A DNA stretch of 64,000 bases from NCBI RefSeq assembly GCF_947500605.1, contig NZ_CANMSJ010000001.1, positions 1 to 64,000 of the forward strand, read 5' to 3'. Position numbers and translations under genes: made by a program. This document shows, piece by piece, positions 10,896 through 21,402 of this stretch (its first letter is position 1; the number at the start of each line of letters is the position of its first letter). The notes under the pieces are model-generated. The model was given only the letters and a program-made list of their open reading frames with translations, ran no database searches and was not told the origin of the DNA. The DNA is from an uncultured Lacinutrix sp. (GTDB taxonomy: Bacteria > Bacteroidota > Bacteroidia > Flavobacteriales > Flavobacteriaceae).

Positions 10896-11572
10896 TTATA
10901 GATCTAAATCAAACGTTTTACGCAACAATTCGATATTAGGATTTTTCTCTTTTAGCTTTTCGTATTTCTCATCTGGAGTGTATGCAAACTTCTTTTGCAT
11001 TTCTTCATTAATATCAATATCTAAGCTTATATCGTAGTTTTTAAGTTTTTTCCTAAGATATTGTAGCAAATCGAAAGATTGTCTTTCAACTTCTACTTTA
11101 TTTGTAGAATTAGGAAATGTTAAATGTATCGTGGTTCCTTTTAAAGTTGGCTTATCGATAGATAATATTGCTGCAAGATTCATTTTTCCTTCAGCTTCAA
11201 TTTTTACAATAAAAGCATTCCAAACTTCTGTTAATTCATCTTGAGTAAATGGTTCTTTTGGTAGATTTTCTTCATCAACAACCTTATCTAATTGCTTTGT
11301 TTCATGCTCTTTTTTAGCACGAATACTTTTTAAAGATAAGCCAGAAGTACGTTTTGTTTGGCTATTTAAAACAATTTTTGGTCTATCTGGAGTGGTGGGT
11401 ACAACCGTTTTAGGTTGAGAACTCGCAACTGCTTGTACCTTATTTTCTATTACTTCTTTAGGATGGTTTATTGTTGTTTCTGTAGGTTTTTTTACAGGAA
11501 TAGGATTAATACCAATGCGTTTAAAATAAGAAGGCGGAATTATGAACCGACTACTATTTTTTTTTTTCTCCA
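10896..11572 (-). CDS. dnaX: DnaX tau-type C-terminal region in a different frame from the gamma ORF
   Basis: The ORF continues the gene past the homopolymer (MEKKKNSSRFIIPPSYFKRIG... to LLRKTFDLDL). Gamma and this ORF meet exactly at 11557-11567. ORF track start is 11591; the junction Met is at about 11572. Confidence 0.75.
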
Positions 11573-12627
11573 TCGAAAGTGATAGAGGCAAGTTGCATGA
11601 TACAAAGTTCGACGAGCAGTCGTTGGTTTTTACTGGATTTATATTTTAAATCGGTTTCGTTAGCCAATGCAATACCTTTAAGTATAAAGGACTGCGAAGC
11701 TTTTTTAGATTGCTCTAAATACTTCTCTTTAGTTTTATCTCCAACTTCAAGTAACTCTATAGTTACAGGATTTTGGCAAACTAATAAATCTCTAAAGTGT
11801 GAGGCTAAACCAGCAATATAATGGTGTCCATCGAAGCCTTTAGACAAGGTTTCGTTAAACTGAAGTAATAATTCTGGAATTTTATTTTCTAATATTAAAT
11901 CTGTACTCGTAAAATAAGTTTCGTAATCAAGTACGTTTAGGTTTTCTGTAACGGCTTGTCTTGTTAAGTCTTTACCAGAGAAACTAACTACACGATCGAA
12001 GATAGATAATGCATCTCGCATGGCTCCATCTGCTTTTTGAGCAATAATATGAAGTGCATCATCTTCTGCAGTAATACCTTGTTCTTTTGCAATGTATTTT
12101 AGATAGTTTTTAGCATCTTTAACTGTAATACGTTTGAAATCGAAAATCTGGCAACGTGATAATATCGTTGGTATAATTTTATGTTTTTCAGTAGTTGCTA
12201 ATATAAAAATACAGTGCTTTGGTGGTTCTTCTAAAGTCTTTAAAAAAGCATTGAATGCTGCTTGAGAGAGCATGTGTACTTCATCAATAATATAAACTTT
12301 ATATTTTCCAACTTGTGGCGGAATACGTACTTGGTCTGTTAAACTTCTAATATCATCAACCGAGTTGTTTGATGCTGCATCCAATTCAAAAATATTGAAA
12401 GCATAATCTTCGTCTCCAGTTTCTGTACCGTCACTATTTATCATTTTAGCAAGAATACGTGCGCAGCTGGTTTTACCAACACCACGAGGACCTGTAAATA
12501 ATAAAGCTTGTGCTAAATGATTATTCTCAATAGCATTTAGTAAAGTATTTGTAATAGCAGATTGCCCAACAACGTCTTTAAACGTTTGTGGTCTGTACTT
12601 TCTTGCTGATACTACAAAGTGTTCCAA
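11554..12627 (-). CDS. dnaX: DNA polymerase III subunit gamma (N-terminal ATPase part of dnaX)
   Basis: SARKYRPQTFKDVVGQSAI, GPRGVGKTSCARILAK, IIDEVHMLSQAAFNAFLKTLEEPP; ends ...FDGEKKK* directly after an 11-A run. Confidence 0.95.
   Translation of the reverse strand: MEHFVVSARKYRPQTFKDVVGQSAITNTLLNAIENNHLAQALLFTGPRGVGKTSCARILAKMINSDGTETGDEDYAFNIFELDAASNNSVDDIRSLTDQVRIPPQVGKYKVYIIDEVHMLSQAAFNAFLKTLEEPPKHCIFILATTEKHKIIPTILSRCQIFDFKRITVKDAKNYLKYIAKEQGITAEDDALHIIAQKADGAMRDALSIFDRVVSFSGKDLTRQAVTENLNVLDYETYFTSTDLILENKIPELLLQFNETLSKGFDGHHYIAGLASHFRDLLVCQNPVTIELLEVGDKTKEKYLEQSKKASQSFILKGIALANETDLKYKSSKNQRLLVELCIMQLASITFDGEKKK
11557..11567 (-). promoter_or_regulatory. A11 slippery homopolymer at the dnaX ORF junction
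   Basis: Sense strand GATGGAG-A11-TAGTAGTCGG; 0-frame stops at the TAG after the run, and loss of one A (or gain of two) fuses the two ORFs. Confidence 0.7.
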
Positions 12628-12908
12628 GTTTTATATTAAATTTAGGTAAGCACAAAATAGTGCTGTTTAATGACTTATTTTAAGAAGTAACAAAGTTAAA
12701 AATACAAATTACAATTTTGAATTTTGTATGCTAAATTTAATAGGAGTTATTAACAATAATACAGTTTTAATAAAAAGGATTGAAGCAAAAAAAAAGTTTT
12801 TAAATTGAAAACGACTACGCTTTTAGAAATTTTATGATAAATTATTCATAAACTTTATTAAGTTTTAAATATTAATTGTAATATTGCAATGAACTAATAT
12901 AGTAAAAA

Positions 12909-13238
12909 ATGGGATTAGCAAAAACTGAAATGTTTACAGATAAACAAAATGAGATCGCTCTTTTTGCAAAGGTCTTTGGACATCCTGCAAGAGTCTCTAT
13001 TTTACAGCATTTATTTAAAATAGATTCTTGTGTTTGTGGTGATTTAGTTAACGAAATTGGTTTAGCACAACCAACTATTTCTCAGCATTTAAAAGAGTTA
13101 AAGCACTTAGGTTTAATTAAAGGGAATGTTGAAGGAACAAGTGTTTGCTATTGTATAAATAAAGAAAACTGGTCTAATATGAAAACTGTTATGCTTGAGT
13201 TTTTAGATCAAGATGTTTCAAAAATAGAATGCTGTTAA
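12909..13238 (+). CDS. arsR: ArsR/SmtB family transcriptional regulator
   Basis: LFAKVFGHPARVSILQHL...SCVCGDLVNEIGLAQPTISQHLKELKHLGLIKG winged HTH; ends ECC*. Confidence 0.9.
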   Translation: MGLAKTEMFTDKQNEIALFAKVFGHPARVSILQHLFKIDSCVCGDLVNEIGLAQPTISQHLKELKHLGLIKGNVEGTSVCYCINKENWSNMKTVMLEFLDQDVSKIECC

Positions 13239-13284
13239 AAAAATTTAAATTATTAATCGTATAATCGCAATAAACAAATATATT

Positions 13285-13752
13285 ATGAAATTATCTGAAG
13301 TAAAAACAACATTAAAACATTTAAAAACTATCGGTTTTAAATTACCAAATGGAGAATTAGTACCAAATCATTTTCACGTAACTGAAGTTGGAAAAATAAC
13401 AAAACATTTTATTGATTGTGGAGGCACAGTTAGAAATGAAGAAGTGGTAAACTTTCAACTTTGGAATGCAAATGATTATGATCACAGATTGCATCCTGAA
13501 AAATTGCTAAATATTATTGAGCTTTCTGAAACAGTTTTGGGTATTGAAGATTTAGAAATAGAAGTAGAGTACCAATCTGATACCATTGGTAAATTCGGAT
13601 TAGATTTCGATGGAGAAAACTTCCTTTTAACAAACACGCAAACCGATTGTTTAGCAAAAGATAAATGTGGAATTCCTACTGAAAAGCCAAAATTGAAATT
13701 TTCTGATATTCCAACAGGAAATTCTTGCGAACCAGGAAGCGGTTGTTGCTAA
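13285..13752 (+). CDS. DUF6428-like protein of arsenic operons, Cys-rich C-terminus
   Basis: LPNGELVPNHFHVTEVGKITKHFIDCGG; C-terminus TDCLAKDKCG...NSCEPGSGCC*; lies between arsR and the arsenate reductase. Confidence 0.75.
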   Translation: MKLSEVKTTLKHLKTIGFKLPNGELVPNHFHVTEVGKITKHFIDCGGTVRNEEVVNFQLWNANDYDHRLHPEKLLNIIELSETVLGIEDLEIEVEYQSDTIGKFGLDFDGENFLLTNTQTDCLAKDKCGIPTEKPKLKFSDIPTGNSCEPGSGCC

Positions 13753-13795
13753 AAATCATTAATAATACTTAGAAATAATAATAAAACAATCTACC

Positions 13796-14407
13796 ATGTT
13801 TTCAAATATTATAACTACAATAAAAGCCTTAAATCCAGAATCTATTACTAAGGAACGTAAAGCTGTTTTATTACCTTTAATAGATTTTATTCAACTTAAA
13901 GTTTCAAATAGTCAAGAGGCTCGAATCAACTTTATTTGCACTCATAACTCAAGAAGAAGCCATTTAGCGCAGGTTTGGACACAAACATTAGCCAACTTTT
14001 TTAATCTTAAAAATGTAACTTGTTATTCGGGAGGTACAGAAACTACAGCTCTTTTTCCAATGGTTGTTAAAACATTAGAAAATTCAGGTTTTAAAATCAA
14101 TACTATTTCTAAAGGTGATAATGCAGTTTATAGTATTAAATATGCTAATAATGAGCATTCAATAATTGGGTTTTCTAAAAAAATGGATGATGATTTTAAT
14201 CCTAAATCTGAATTTGCTGCAATAATGACCTGTGACTCGGCAAACGAAGCTTGTCCATTTGTTCCAGGCGCAGAAAAACGTATTCCAATAACTTTTGAAG
14301 ATCCAAAAGCATTTGATAATACACCACAACAAGCAGAAAAATACAACGAAAGAAGTCTACAAATAGCAACGGAATTATTTTTCGTTTTCTCTCAAATAAA
14401 ATCCTAA
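13796..14407 (+). CDS. arsC: Low-molecular-weight protein-tyrosine-phosphatase-like arsenate reductase
   Basis: [18 protein letters not shown] (CX5R P-loop), [28 protein letters not shown]. Confidence 0.87.
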   Translation: MFSNIITTIKALNPESITKERKAVLLPLIDFIQLKVSNSQEARINFICTHNSRRSHLAQVWTQTLANFFNLKNVTCYSGGTETTALFPMVVKTLENSGFKINTISKGDNAVYSIKYANNEHSIIGFSKKMDDDFNPKSEFAAIMTCDSANEACPFVPGAEKRIPITFEDPKAFDNTPQQAEKYNERSLQIATELFFVFSQIKS

Positions 14408-14408
14408 A

Positions 14409-15455
14409 ATGGCAAATAAAAAATTAAGTTTTCTTGATAAGAATTTAACAGTATGGATATTTGTAGCTATGGCTTTTGGTGTGGGACTCGGTTATTTTAT
14501 ACCTACATTTCCAAATGTGATAAATTCTATGAGTAATGGCACAACAAATATTCCCATTGCTATAGGTTTAATATTAATGATGTATCCGCCTTTAGCAAAG
14601 GTTAACTACGCATTATTGCCTAAAGTATTTAAAAACACTAAAATACTTTCTATTTCATTGATATTAAATTGGATAGTTGGTCCTGTTTTAATGTTTGTTT
14701 TGGCTATTACATTTTTGCGTGATTATCCAGAATACATGGTTGGTCTAATTTTAATAGGATTAGCGCGTTGTATTGCTATGGTTTTGGTATGGAATGACCT
14801 TGCTGAAGGAAACAGCGAATATGGAGCAGGTTTAGTAGCATTAAATAGTGTTTTTCAGGTATTTGCATATAGTTTTTATGCTTGGCTTTTTATAACAGTA
14901 CTTCCTCCTTATTTTGGTTTCGAAGGTGCTATTGTAGATATTTCTATTGCTACAATTGCAGAAAGTGTGGCTATTTATTTAGGGCTTCCATTTGTAATGG
15001 GAATATTAAGTAGGTTTATTTTAGTAAAACTGAAAGGAGAAGAGTGGTACACTAATACTTTTATTCCCACCATTTCACCATTAACTTTAATAGCTCTTTT
15101 ATTTACAATTGTAGTTATGTTCTCGCTTAAAGGAGAATTAATAGTCGAAATCCCTATGGATGTTTTAATTATTGCTGTGCCTTTACTTATTTACTTTACG
15201 CTTATGTTTATTATTGGATTTTTCTTTACCAAAGCAACAGGAGCAGAGTATGATAAAACTGCTGCTGTAGCTTTTACAGCTGCTGGAAATAATTTTGAAT
15301 TAGCAATAGCAGTTGCAATTGCCGTTTTCGGTCTTAATTCGGGTCAAGCATTTGCAGGAGTAATTGGTCCGTTAGTAGAAGTGCCAGCCTTAATATTATT
15401 AGTTCGTGTTTCTTTTTGGTTACGTAAAAAATACTACGTTAAGTCAATTGTATAA
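14409..15455 (+). CDS. ACR3-family arsenite efflux permease
   Basis: [61 protein letters not shown]. Confidence 0.93.
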   Translation: MANKKLSFLDKNLTVWIFVAMAFGVGLGYFIPTFPNVINSMSNGTTNIPIAIGLILMMYPPLAKVNYALLPKVFKNTKILSISLILNWIVGPVLMFVLAITFLRDYPEYMVGLILIGLARCIAMVLVWNDLAEGNSEYGAGLVALNSVFQVFAYSFYAWLFITVLPPYFGFEGAIVDISIATIAESVAIYLGLPFVMGILSRFILVKLKGEEWYTNTFIPTISPLTLIALLFTIVVMFSLKGELIVEIPMDVLIIAVPLLIYFTLMFIIGFFFTKATGAEYDKTAAVAFTAAGNNFELAIAVAIAVFGLNSGQAFAGVIGPLVEVPALILLVRVSFWLRKKYYVKSIV

Positions 15456-15493
15456 AGTGATATAAAATATATAGCGTTATTAATTATAACATT

Positions 15494-15533
15494 ATAGCAG
15501 TCTAATTTTAATTTAGGCTGCTATTTTTTTTAT
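15494..15533 (+). terminator. Terminator of the ars operon
   Basis: TAGCAGTCTAATTTTAATTTAGGCTGCTATTTTTTTTA hairpin plus T-tract. Confidence 0.75.
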
Positions 15534-15636
15534 TTAAAAGTAGAGTGTAACTGCTTATAGTTTAAACTAAAACTTAAATCTTTAAAATAAAATACTACTC
15601 ACTATAATAATATATACTAGTTTATTGTAATTTCGC

Positions 15637-15936
15637 GGCAAGTAAATCGCCTTATCGCGTCTTATTTATAAGATGAGGAAAGTCTGGACACCATAGTGCA
15701 ATATAGTGGTTAACAGCCACCAGCCGTGAGGTTAGGAAAAGTGCAACAGAAAGTATGTACAGGTAATGCTGTAGTGAAACCAGGTAAACTCTATGTGGTG
15801 CAATGTCATGTAAACTAGCGCTTGAGCGTGCACGCGCGAGCTAGAGGGTAGGCAGCTAAAGTATATTGGTAACAATATGCGTAGATAAATGATAAGGGCT
15901 CGAAAGAGAACAGAATCCGGCTTATAGATTTACTTA
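15637..15936 (+). ncRNA. rnpB: RNase P RNA (class A)
   Basis: gaggaaagtctggacaccatagtgc, gtgaggttaggaaaagtgcaacagaaag and cagaatccggcttatagatttactt; P1 pairing AAGTAAATC/GATTTACTT. Confidence 0.95.
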
Positions 15937-15942
15937 AATAAA

Positions 15943-15976
15943 CAAGCCCTTTGAAATTTCAAAGGGCTTTGTTTTT
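15943..15976. terminator. rnpB terminator
   Basis: AAGCCCTTTGAAATTTCAAAGGGCTTTGTTTTT. Confidence 0.85.
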
Positions 15977-15999
15977 ATAATAGATTACTGTGTGTAAAT

Positions 16000-16557
16000 T
16001 TATTCTTCCTCATCACTAGTTTCTCCCTTAAAAAAGCTAAACATATTACCACCATAACTTTTAGAATGGCTATAGTTTATTAAATGTGAAAGATCTGTAT
16101 GTTTAGAATGCTCTACAATTAATAAGCCATCTACTTCTAATAAATCATTTTTAAAAACAAGCTCTGGAATTTTAGAAAACTCTTCTACAGGAAAATCGTA
16201 AGGCGGATCTGCAAATATAATAGTAGCCTTAGTTCTGCTTTTTTCTAAAAATTTAAAGACATCACTTTTTATGGTTTGTATTTGCATGTCGAAACTTTCG
16301 GCAGTTTCGTTTATAAACTTAATACATCCAAAATTGGCATCTACAGCTGTAATGTTTTCAGTACCGCGAGAAGCAAATTCGTAACTTATATTACCAGAAC
16401 CAGAGAATAAATCTAGAACCGAAACGTCCTCGAAATAATACTGATTGTTTATAATATTAAACAAAGACTCTTTAGCCATATCTGTAGTTGGGCGAATAGG
16501 TAGCTTTTTTGGAGCTGTAATTCTTCGGCCTTTAAATTCTCCTGAAATTATGCGCAT
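16000..16557 (-). CDS. rsmD: 16S rRNA (guanine(966)-N(2))-methyltransferase RsmD
   Basis: MRIISGEFKGRRI, RPTTDMAKESLFNII, DLFSGSGNISYEFASRG, FADPPYDF. Confidence 0.93.
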   Translation of the reverse strand: MRIISGEFKGRRITAPKKLPIRPTTDMAKESLFNIINNQYYFEDVSVLDLFSGSGNISYEFASRGTENITAVDANFGCIKFINETAESFDMQIQTIKSDVFKFLEKSRTKATIIFADPPYDFPVEEFSKIPELVFKNDLLEVDGLLIVEHSKHTDLSHLINYSHSKSYGGNMFSFFKGETSDEEE

Positions 16558-17403
16558 TTAAAAATGAGTTAAAAGTGTGAAATGTGAGTGATCGTTTTTT
16601 ATCTGGTTGTTTGTAGAGAAATTATCTTTTCTGCTACCAAAAGAAATATGCCTAACATATTTATATAGTATACTGTAAAGTGCATCATCGTCTGTAATAG
16701 AACCTAACAATACAGTTTCAATAACTTCGGGATTAAGATTTAATTGTTCTGCAGTAAACAAAACATAATAAATAAAATCTTGAGTGGTGTGGTATTCAAA
16801 AGTGTTGTAAAGTGCTAAAGTACCTTCTTTAATAACAATAATTTCAAAATGTGTAGCATTAACATGAATGTACATTTTGTTACCACTAGCATTCTTCTCT
16901 TGAGCTAAAATTTCTTCTATTAAAATAGTAGAGTAGTGTTTGTATGTAAAATCGCCAAAACGCTCGTAAATGTAGTTATTAACGTTTACATATGGTACGT
17001 AGACGTTTATTGTTTCGTTTACAGAGATAGTATCGAAAGTAATAAAATCTGTTTTAAGTATTTTAGTATTAAGCTTTAAATAGTCTGCAATGGCATCTTC
17101 ATTAAATAAAGGCTCAGGAACCAATGTTGCTAATTCATTTACATGAATAACTAATACATTATCAAAATCTTCATTTAACCATTCTTTAGTATTAAATGTA
17201 TGCTTTATAGCATCAAGTAATTCGAAAGGTGTTACTTTTTTATCGAAAACAATATGTTCAATTTTTACAATTGCACTTTCTTTTGTGTTTAGGATATAAA
17301 AAGAAAGTCCATTCAAACTTATTTGAATGGACAATGCTTTATGCGTTATATGTTTAATATTACTATTTTTTGATTGGATCATAAACTTTCGGCCAGTTTC
17401 CAT
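16558..17403 (-). CDS. DUF3822 family protein
   Basis: Adjacent to rsmD as commonly seen in Flavobacteria; LSIQISLNGLSFYILN, VNEINVYVPYVNVNNYIYERFG-like pattern. Confidence 0.7.
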   Translation of the reverse strand: METGRKFMIQSKNSNIKHITHKALSIQISLNGLSFYILNTKESAIVKIEHIVFDKKVTPFELLDAIKHTFNTKEWLNEDFDNVLVIHVNELATLVPEPLFNEDAIADYLKLNTKILKTDFITFDTISVNETINVYVPYVNVNNYIYERFGDFTYKHYSTILIEEILAQEKNASGNKMYIHVNATHFEIIVIKEGTLALYNTFEYHTTQDFIYYVLFTAEQLNLNPEVIETVLLGSITDDDALYSILYKYVRHISFGSRKDNFSTNNQIKNDHSHFTLLTHF

Positions 17404-18100
17404 TTACTTTAACTTCTTCCATAGAACCAATTTTAATGGCATCACCATTAATCTCCTCTACAGAAAAGGCATTTTCTTCTTTCTTAATTAAATCTTTAGG
17501 CTGATCGTGTAAGATGTCTTTTTTCCAAGCTAAAGCTTCGAATACAGGTAACTCTTTACCTTCTTCACCAGCAGTTCCAGCTTTTAATGCAAATTTAGTT
17601 CCTTCTTTAGTAAAAGGAATATTCATCATAGATTTGTAACGAGTAGATTTTTTAAATAAAGAATCTTTTACAGAAACAAAGTCTAAAGTATCTACTATTG
17701 TTATTTCTTTATTATAAACAATTCCACCGTAAGCTTTAGTTTTTTCTTCATCTAAAACAGTAGAATCTCTACGTTCTATAATAGCAAACTTACCTGTTTC
17801 TATGAATTTAATTAACTCACTATAGTCTCCTGTAAACTTTCCGTTTACTTCCTTGTATGCTAATTCAGAATCTCTAATATCTACTAATTTTTCGATAACG
17901 GCAGCATAGCGTTCTTGCTTAATGTTATGGAACTTAATTTCATCGTAAACAGAGTTAAAGGTTAAGTAACCTAATGCAAAAATACCAATCCAAAGTAAAA
18001 TGGATATTGGTGCTTTAAATTTTGAGGGAATAAACTTGTCTATTGCCCAAACAATTCCAACAGTTAGAAGAATTACAACTATTACAGCAATTATTATCAT
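17363..18100 (-). CDS. Conserved hypothetical membrane-anchored protein
   Basis: N-terminal TM segments MIIIAVIVVILLTVGIVWAID...; long ORF; overlaps next gene by about 40 bp. Confidence 0.7.
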   Translation of the reverse strand: MIIIAVIVVILLTVGIVWAIDKFIPSKFKAPISILLWIGIFALGYLTFNSVYDEIKFHNIKQERYAAVIEKLVDIRDSELAYKEVNGKFTGDYSELIKFIETGKFAIIERRDSTVLDEEKTKAYGGIVYNKEITIVDTLDFVSVKDSLFKKSTRYKSMMNIPFTKEGTKFALKAGTAGEEGKELPVFEALAWKKDILHDQPKDLIKKEENAFSVEEINGDAIKIGSMEEVKVNGNWPKVYDPIKK

Positions 18101-18224
18101 AATTTTATTAATTTATTTAGTTAATGGTCTATCGCAAATCTACAATTTTTTTTTGTTCGTAAAAACCAATAAGAGTAAAAATCATTTATATCTTTGAATT
18201 ATTCTTAAATTCTTAAAAGCCTTA

Positions 18225-19652
18225 ATGACCTCTTCTCAATTTTATTCCCTTATAAAACAGCATTTTCCGTTTACTCCAACCGTAAAACAAGATATATTAT
18301 TATTACAACTTTCTGAGTTTATTTTTAAAGATAATAAAAATGATCTTTTTTTATTAAAAGGTTACGCAGGAACAGGAAAAACAACAATTATAGGGACTAT
18401 AGTTAATAATTTATGGCATGCCAAAATGAGTGCAGTACTAATGGCACCAACAGGTAGAGCTGCAAAAGTGATTAGTAATTATTCTAAAAAAGAAGCATTT
18501 ACCATTCATAAAAAAATCTATTTCCCTAAAAAAGATTCTGGTGGAGGAGTAAAATTTGTTTTACAACCTAATAAGCATAAAAACACCATTTTTATTGTCG
18601 ATGAAGCATCTATGATTCCGGATACACCATCAGATTCTAAATTGTATGCAAATGGCTCTTTACTAGATGATTTAATGCAATATGTTTATCAAGGTCATAA
18701 ATGTAAATTACTTTTAATTGGAGATACAGCACAGTTACCGCCTGTAAAACTAGATTTAAGTCCTGCTTTAGATGAGAATTTATTGAGCTTAAATTATGAT
18801 AAAGAGGTTACTAAAATGGAGTTAGACGAAGTTATGCGTCAAGGTCAAGATTCAGGAATTTTAGAAAATGCAACTTTATTAAGAGAAACTATATCTAGTT
18901 CTTTTTTCGAAAGCTTTCAGTTTAATATTAAAGGTTTTCCAGATATTGTAAGACTTGTAGATGGTTACGATATTATGGATGCTATTAACGATGCATACAG
19001 CACATTAGGAAACGAAGAAATGGCAATTATTGTGCGTAGTAATAAACGTGCAAATTTGTACAACCAACAAATACGAAGTAGAATTTTATTTAATGAAAAT
19101 GAACTCTCTGCTGGTGATTACCTTATGGTTGTTAAGAATAATTATTTTTGGTTAAAGCCAACAAGTGAAGCTGGTTTTATTGCGAATGGAGATATTATAG
19201 AAGTGCTTGAAATATTTAGTATTAAAGAATTGTATGGTTTTCGTTTTGCTGAAGTTAAAATACGTATGGTCGATTATCCTAAAATGATTCCAATAGAAAC
19301 GGTATTATTATTAGATACAATTAATGCCGAAACACCTTCTTTGCCTTACGAAGATTCTAACCGTTTGTATCAAGAAGTACAAAAGGATTACGAAGATGAA
19401 ACAAGTAAATACAAGAAGTATTTAAAAATAAAAGGCAATAATCATTTTAATGCTTTGCAGGTAAAATTCTCTTATGCTATTACATGTCACAAATCGCAAG
19501 GTGGACAATGGAATACTGTGTTTGTAGAACAACCATATTTGCCAGAAGGTATAAATAGAGATTATTTGCGTTGGTTATATACGGCAGTAACAAGGGCAAA
19601 AGAAAAATTGTATTTAATAGGTTTTCCTGATGAATTTTTTGAAGCCGAATAA
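18225..19652 (+). CDS. RecD-like ATP-dependent DNA helicase / AAA ATPase
   Basis: LLKGYAGTGKTTIIG, FIVDEASMIPD, LLIGDTAQLPPV, YAITCHKSQGGQW, YTAVTRAKEKLYLIG. Confidence 0.9.
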   Translation: MTSSQFYSLIKQHFPFTPTVKQDILLLQLSEFIFKDNKNDLFLLKGYAGTGKTTIIGTIVNNLWHAKMSAVLMAPTGRAAKVISNYSKKEAFTIHKKIYFPKKDSGGGVKFVLQPNKHKNTIFIVDEASMIPDTPSDSKLYANGSLLDDLMQYVYQGHKCKLLLIGDTAQLPPVKLDLSPALDENLLSLNYDKEVTKMELDEVMRQGQDSGILENATLLRETISSSFFESFQFNIKGFPDIVRLVDGYDIMDAINDAYSTLGNEEMAIIVRSNKRANLYNQQIRSRILFNENELSAGDYLMVVKNNYFWLKPTSEAGFIANGDIIEVLEIFSIKELYGFRFAEVKIRMVDYPKMIPIETVLLLDTINAETPSLPYEDSNRLYQEVQKDYEDETSKYKKYLKIKGNNHFNALQVKFSYAITCHKSQGGQWNTVFVEQPYLPEGINRDYLRWLYTAVTRAKEKLYLIGFPDEFFEAE

Positions 19653-19783
19653 AAGATTTTGAATCCTTTTTTCTGATATTAAACTAACGGTATTTAGTAG
19701 AAATAAATTTACCTAAAAATTAATTATTAAAGATTATATTGTAGGTAATTTAAAACAGACTATTTAACTATACTTTTTATTTT

Positions 19784-19996
19784 ATGAAAAAATATCGACG
19801 TTGGATTATTGAAGGTATGATATTTGTAATAATCATGATAAGCTTCTCAATTGTATTAGATATCGTTAATCATGATTTTAGATGGGACAATATGCTTAAG
19901 CGTACTGTAGTCTGGTTAATTGGAGGTGTAGTTTACAGTTTTGTAATGTACTTTGCTTATAAAATATCTCTTAATAAATTAAAAAATGACAGCTGA
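19784..19996 (+). CDS. Small hypothetical membrane protein
   Basis: Two TM segments; overlaps start of the DUF4126 gene. Confidence 0.55.
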   Translation: MKKYRRWIIEGMIFVIIMISFSIVLDIVNHDFRWDNMLKRTVVWLIGGVVYSFVMYFAYKISLNKLKNDS

Positions 19997-20552
19997 AACA
20001 ATAATTAGTATTTGCCTTGGTGTAGGTTTAGCGGCATCTGTTGGTTTTCGCGTATTTGTACCATTATTTGCATTAAGCTTAACTGCTTATATGGGTGGTT
20101 GGGAATTAAACGAATCTTGGCAATGGATTGGAAGTCTATCTGCTTTAATAGTTTTAGGCGTAGCTACAGTTGTAGAGATTTTTACTTATTATATTCCTTA
20201 TGTCGATAATTTGTTAGATTCTGTAACGATTCCATTAGCAGCAATTGCAGGAACAGCCGTAATGGTATCTACAGTTGCAGATTTAAGTCCTGTAATTACA
20301 TGGGCTTTAGCAATAATTGCAGGCGGAGGAACAGCAGCAGCAGTTGCAAGTACATCTGGCGTAACTAGGCTCGCATCTACGGCAACAACAGGAGGTATTG
20401 TAAATCCTGTTGTTTCTACTGTAGAAACAGGAACTGCAGTTGTAATGTCTGCAGTTTCTATAGTTTTTCCTGTAGTCGCTATCTTTTTAGTAATCCTTAT
20501 ATTATTCATTATTTTTAAGCTTTATAAAAAGTTTAAATCTCGTAACGCTTAA
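19986..20552 (+). CDS. DUF4126 family membrane protein
   Basis: ICLGVGLAASVGFRVFVPLFALSLTAYMGG, YYIPYVDNLLDSVTIPLAAIAGT. Confidence 0.8.
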   Translation: MTAETIISICLGVGLAASVGFRVFVPLFALSLTAYMGGWELNESWQWIGSLSALIVLGVATVVEIFTYYIPYVDNLLDSVTIPLAAIAGTAVMVSTVADLSPVITWALAIIAGGGTAAAVASTSGVTRLASTATTGGIVNPVVSTVETGTAVVMSAVSIVFPVVAIFLVILILFIIFKLYKKFKSRNA

Positions 20553-20614
20553 ATTCAGTATAAAAATTATATTTTTGACTTGTTAATAATTCTGCTAAAA
20601 CTTCAGCTTAATAA

Positions 20615-21343
20615 ATGAAAATTATCGCAATGATTCCAGCACGCTACAGTGCTTCACGTTTTCCTGGCAAACTTATGCAAGATTTGGGAGGTAAACCTGT
20701 AATTACTAGAACCTACGAAGCTACAGTTGCTACACAATTGTTTGATGATGTAGTTGTGGTAACTGATAGTGATATCATATTTAAAGAGATTGAAAGTATT
20801 AATGGAAAAGTAGTAATGAGCATTAAAGAACACGAATGTGGAAGCGATAGAATTGCAGAAGCCATAGAGTTTATGGATGTGGATGTTGTTGTAAATGTTC
20901 AAGGAGATGAGCCTTTTACAGAGGTAGATTCGCTAAGAAAACTTATTAAAGTATTTAAAGAAGATAAGGACAAAGAAGTAGATTTAGCATCGTTAATGGT
21001 ACATATTACTGACGATGATGAAATAAAAAACCCAAACACCGTAAAGGTAATTGTAGATCAAAAAGATTTTGCTCTTTATTTTTCGCGTAGCCCAATACCA
21101 TATCCTAGAGATAAAGAAGTGGCTACAAAGTACTACAAACACAAAGGTGTTTATGCCTTTAGAAAAGAAGCTTTATTAGACTTCTACCGTTTACCAATGT
21201 TAATGTTGGAAGCATCAGAAAAAATAGAATGTATTCGCTATTTAGAGTACGGAAAACGTATAAAAATGGTAGAAACAAATGTTCAAGGCGTAGAAATTGA
21301 TACACCCGAAGATTTAGAACGCGCTAAGAAATTGTGGAAATAA
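20615..21343 (+). CDS. kdsB: 3-deoxy-manno-octulosonate cytidylyltransferase
   Basis: [37 protein letters not shown]. Confidence 0.95.
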   Translation: MKIIAMIPARYSASRFPGKLMQDLGGKPVITRTYEATVATQLFDDVVVVTDSDIIFKEIESINGKVVMSIKEHECGSDRIAEAIEFMDVDVVVNVQGDEPFTEVDSLRKLIKVFKEDKDKEVDLASLMVHITDDDEIKNPNTVKVIVDQKDFALYFSRSPIPYPRDKEVATKYYKHKGVYAFRKEALLDFYRLPMLMLEASEKIECIRYLEYGKRIKMVETNVQGVEIDTPEDLERAKKLWK

Positions 21344-21402
21344 CGAAAGTTAATTTCCGCTTTAAAAATAGAATTTATAATAATTAAAAGAGTTTAATAC
21401 TA

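Noticed and set aside
20198-20509. Antisense 103-aa ORF inside the DUF4126 gene
   Set aside because: Low-complexity Ala/Thr/Val antisense of a conserved membrane protein; shadow ORF.
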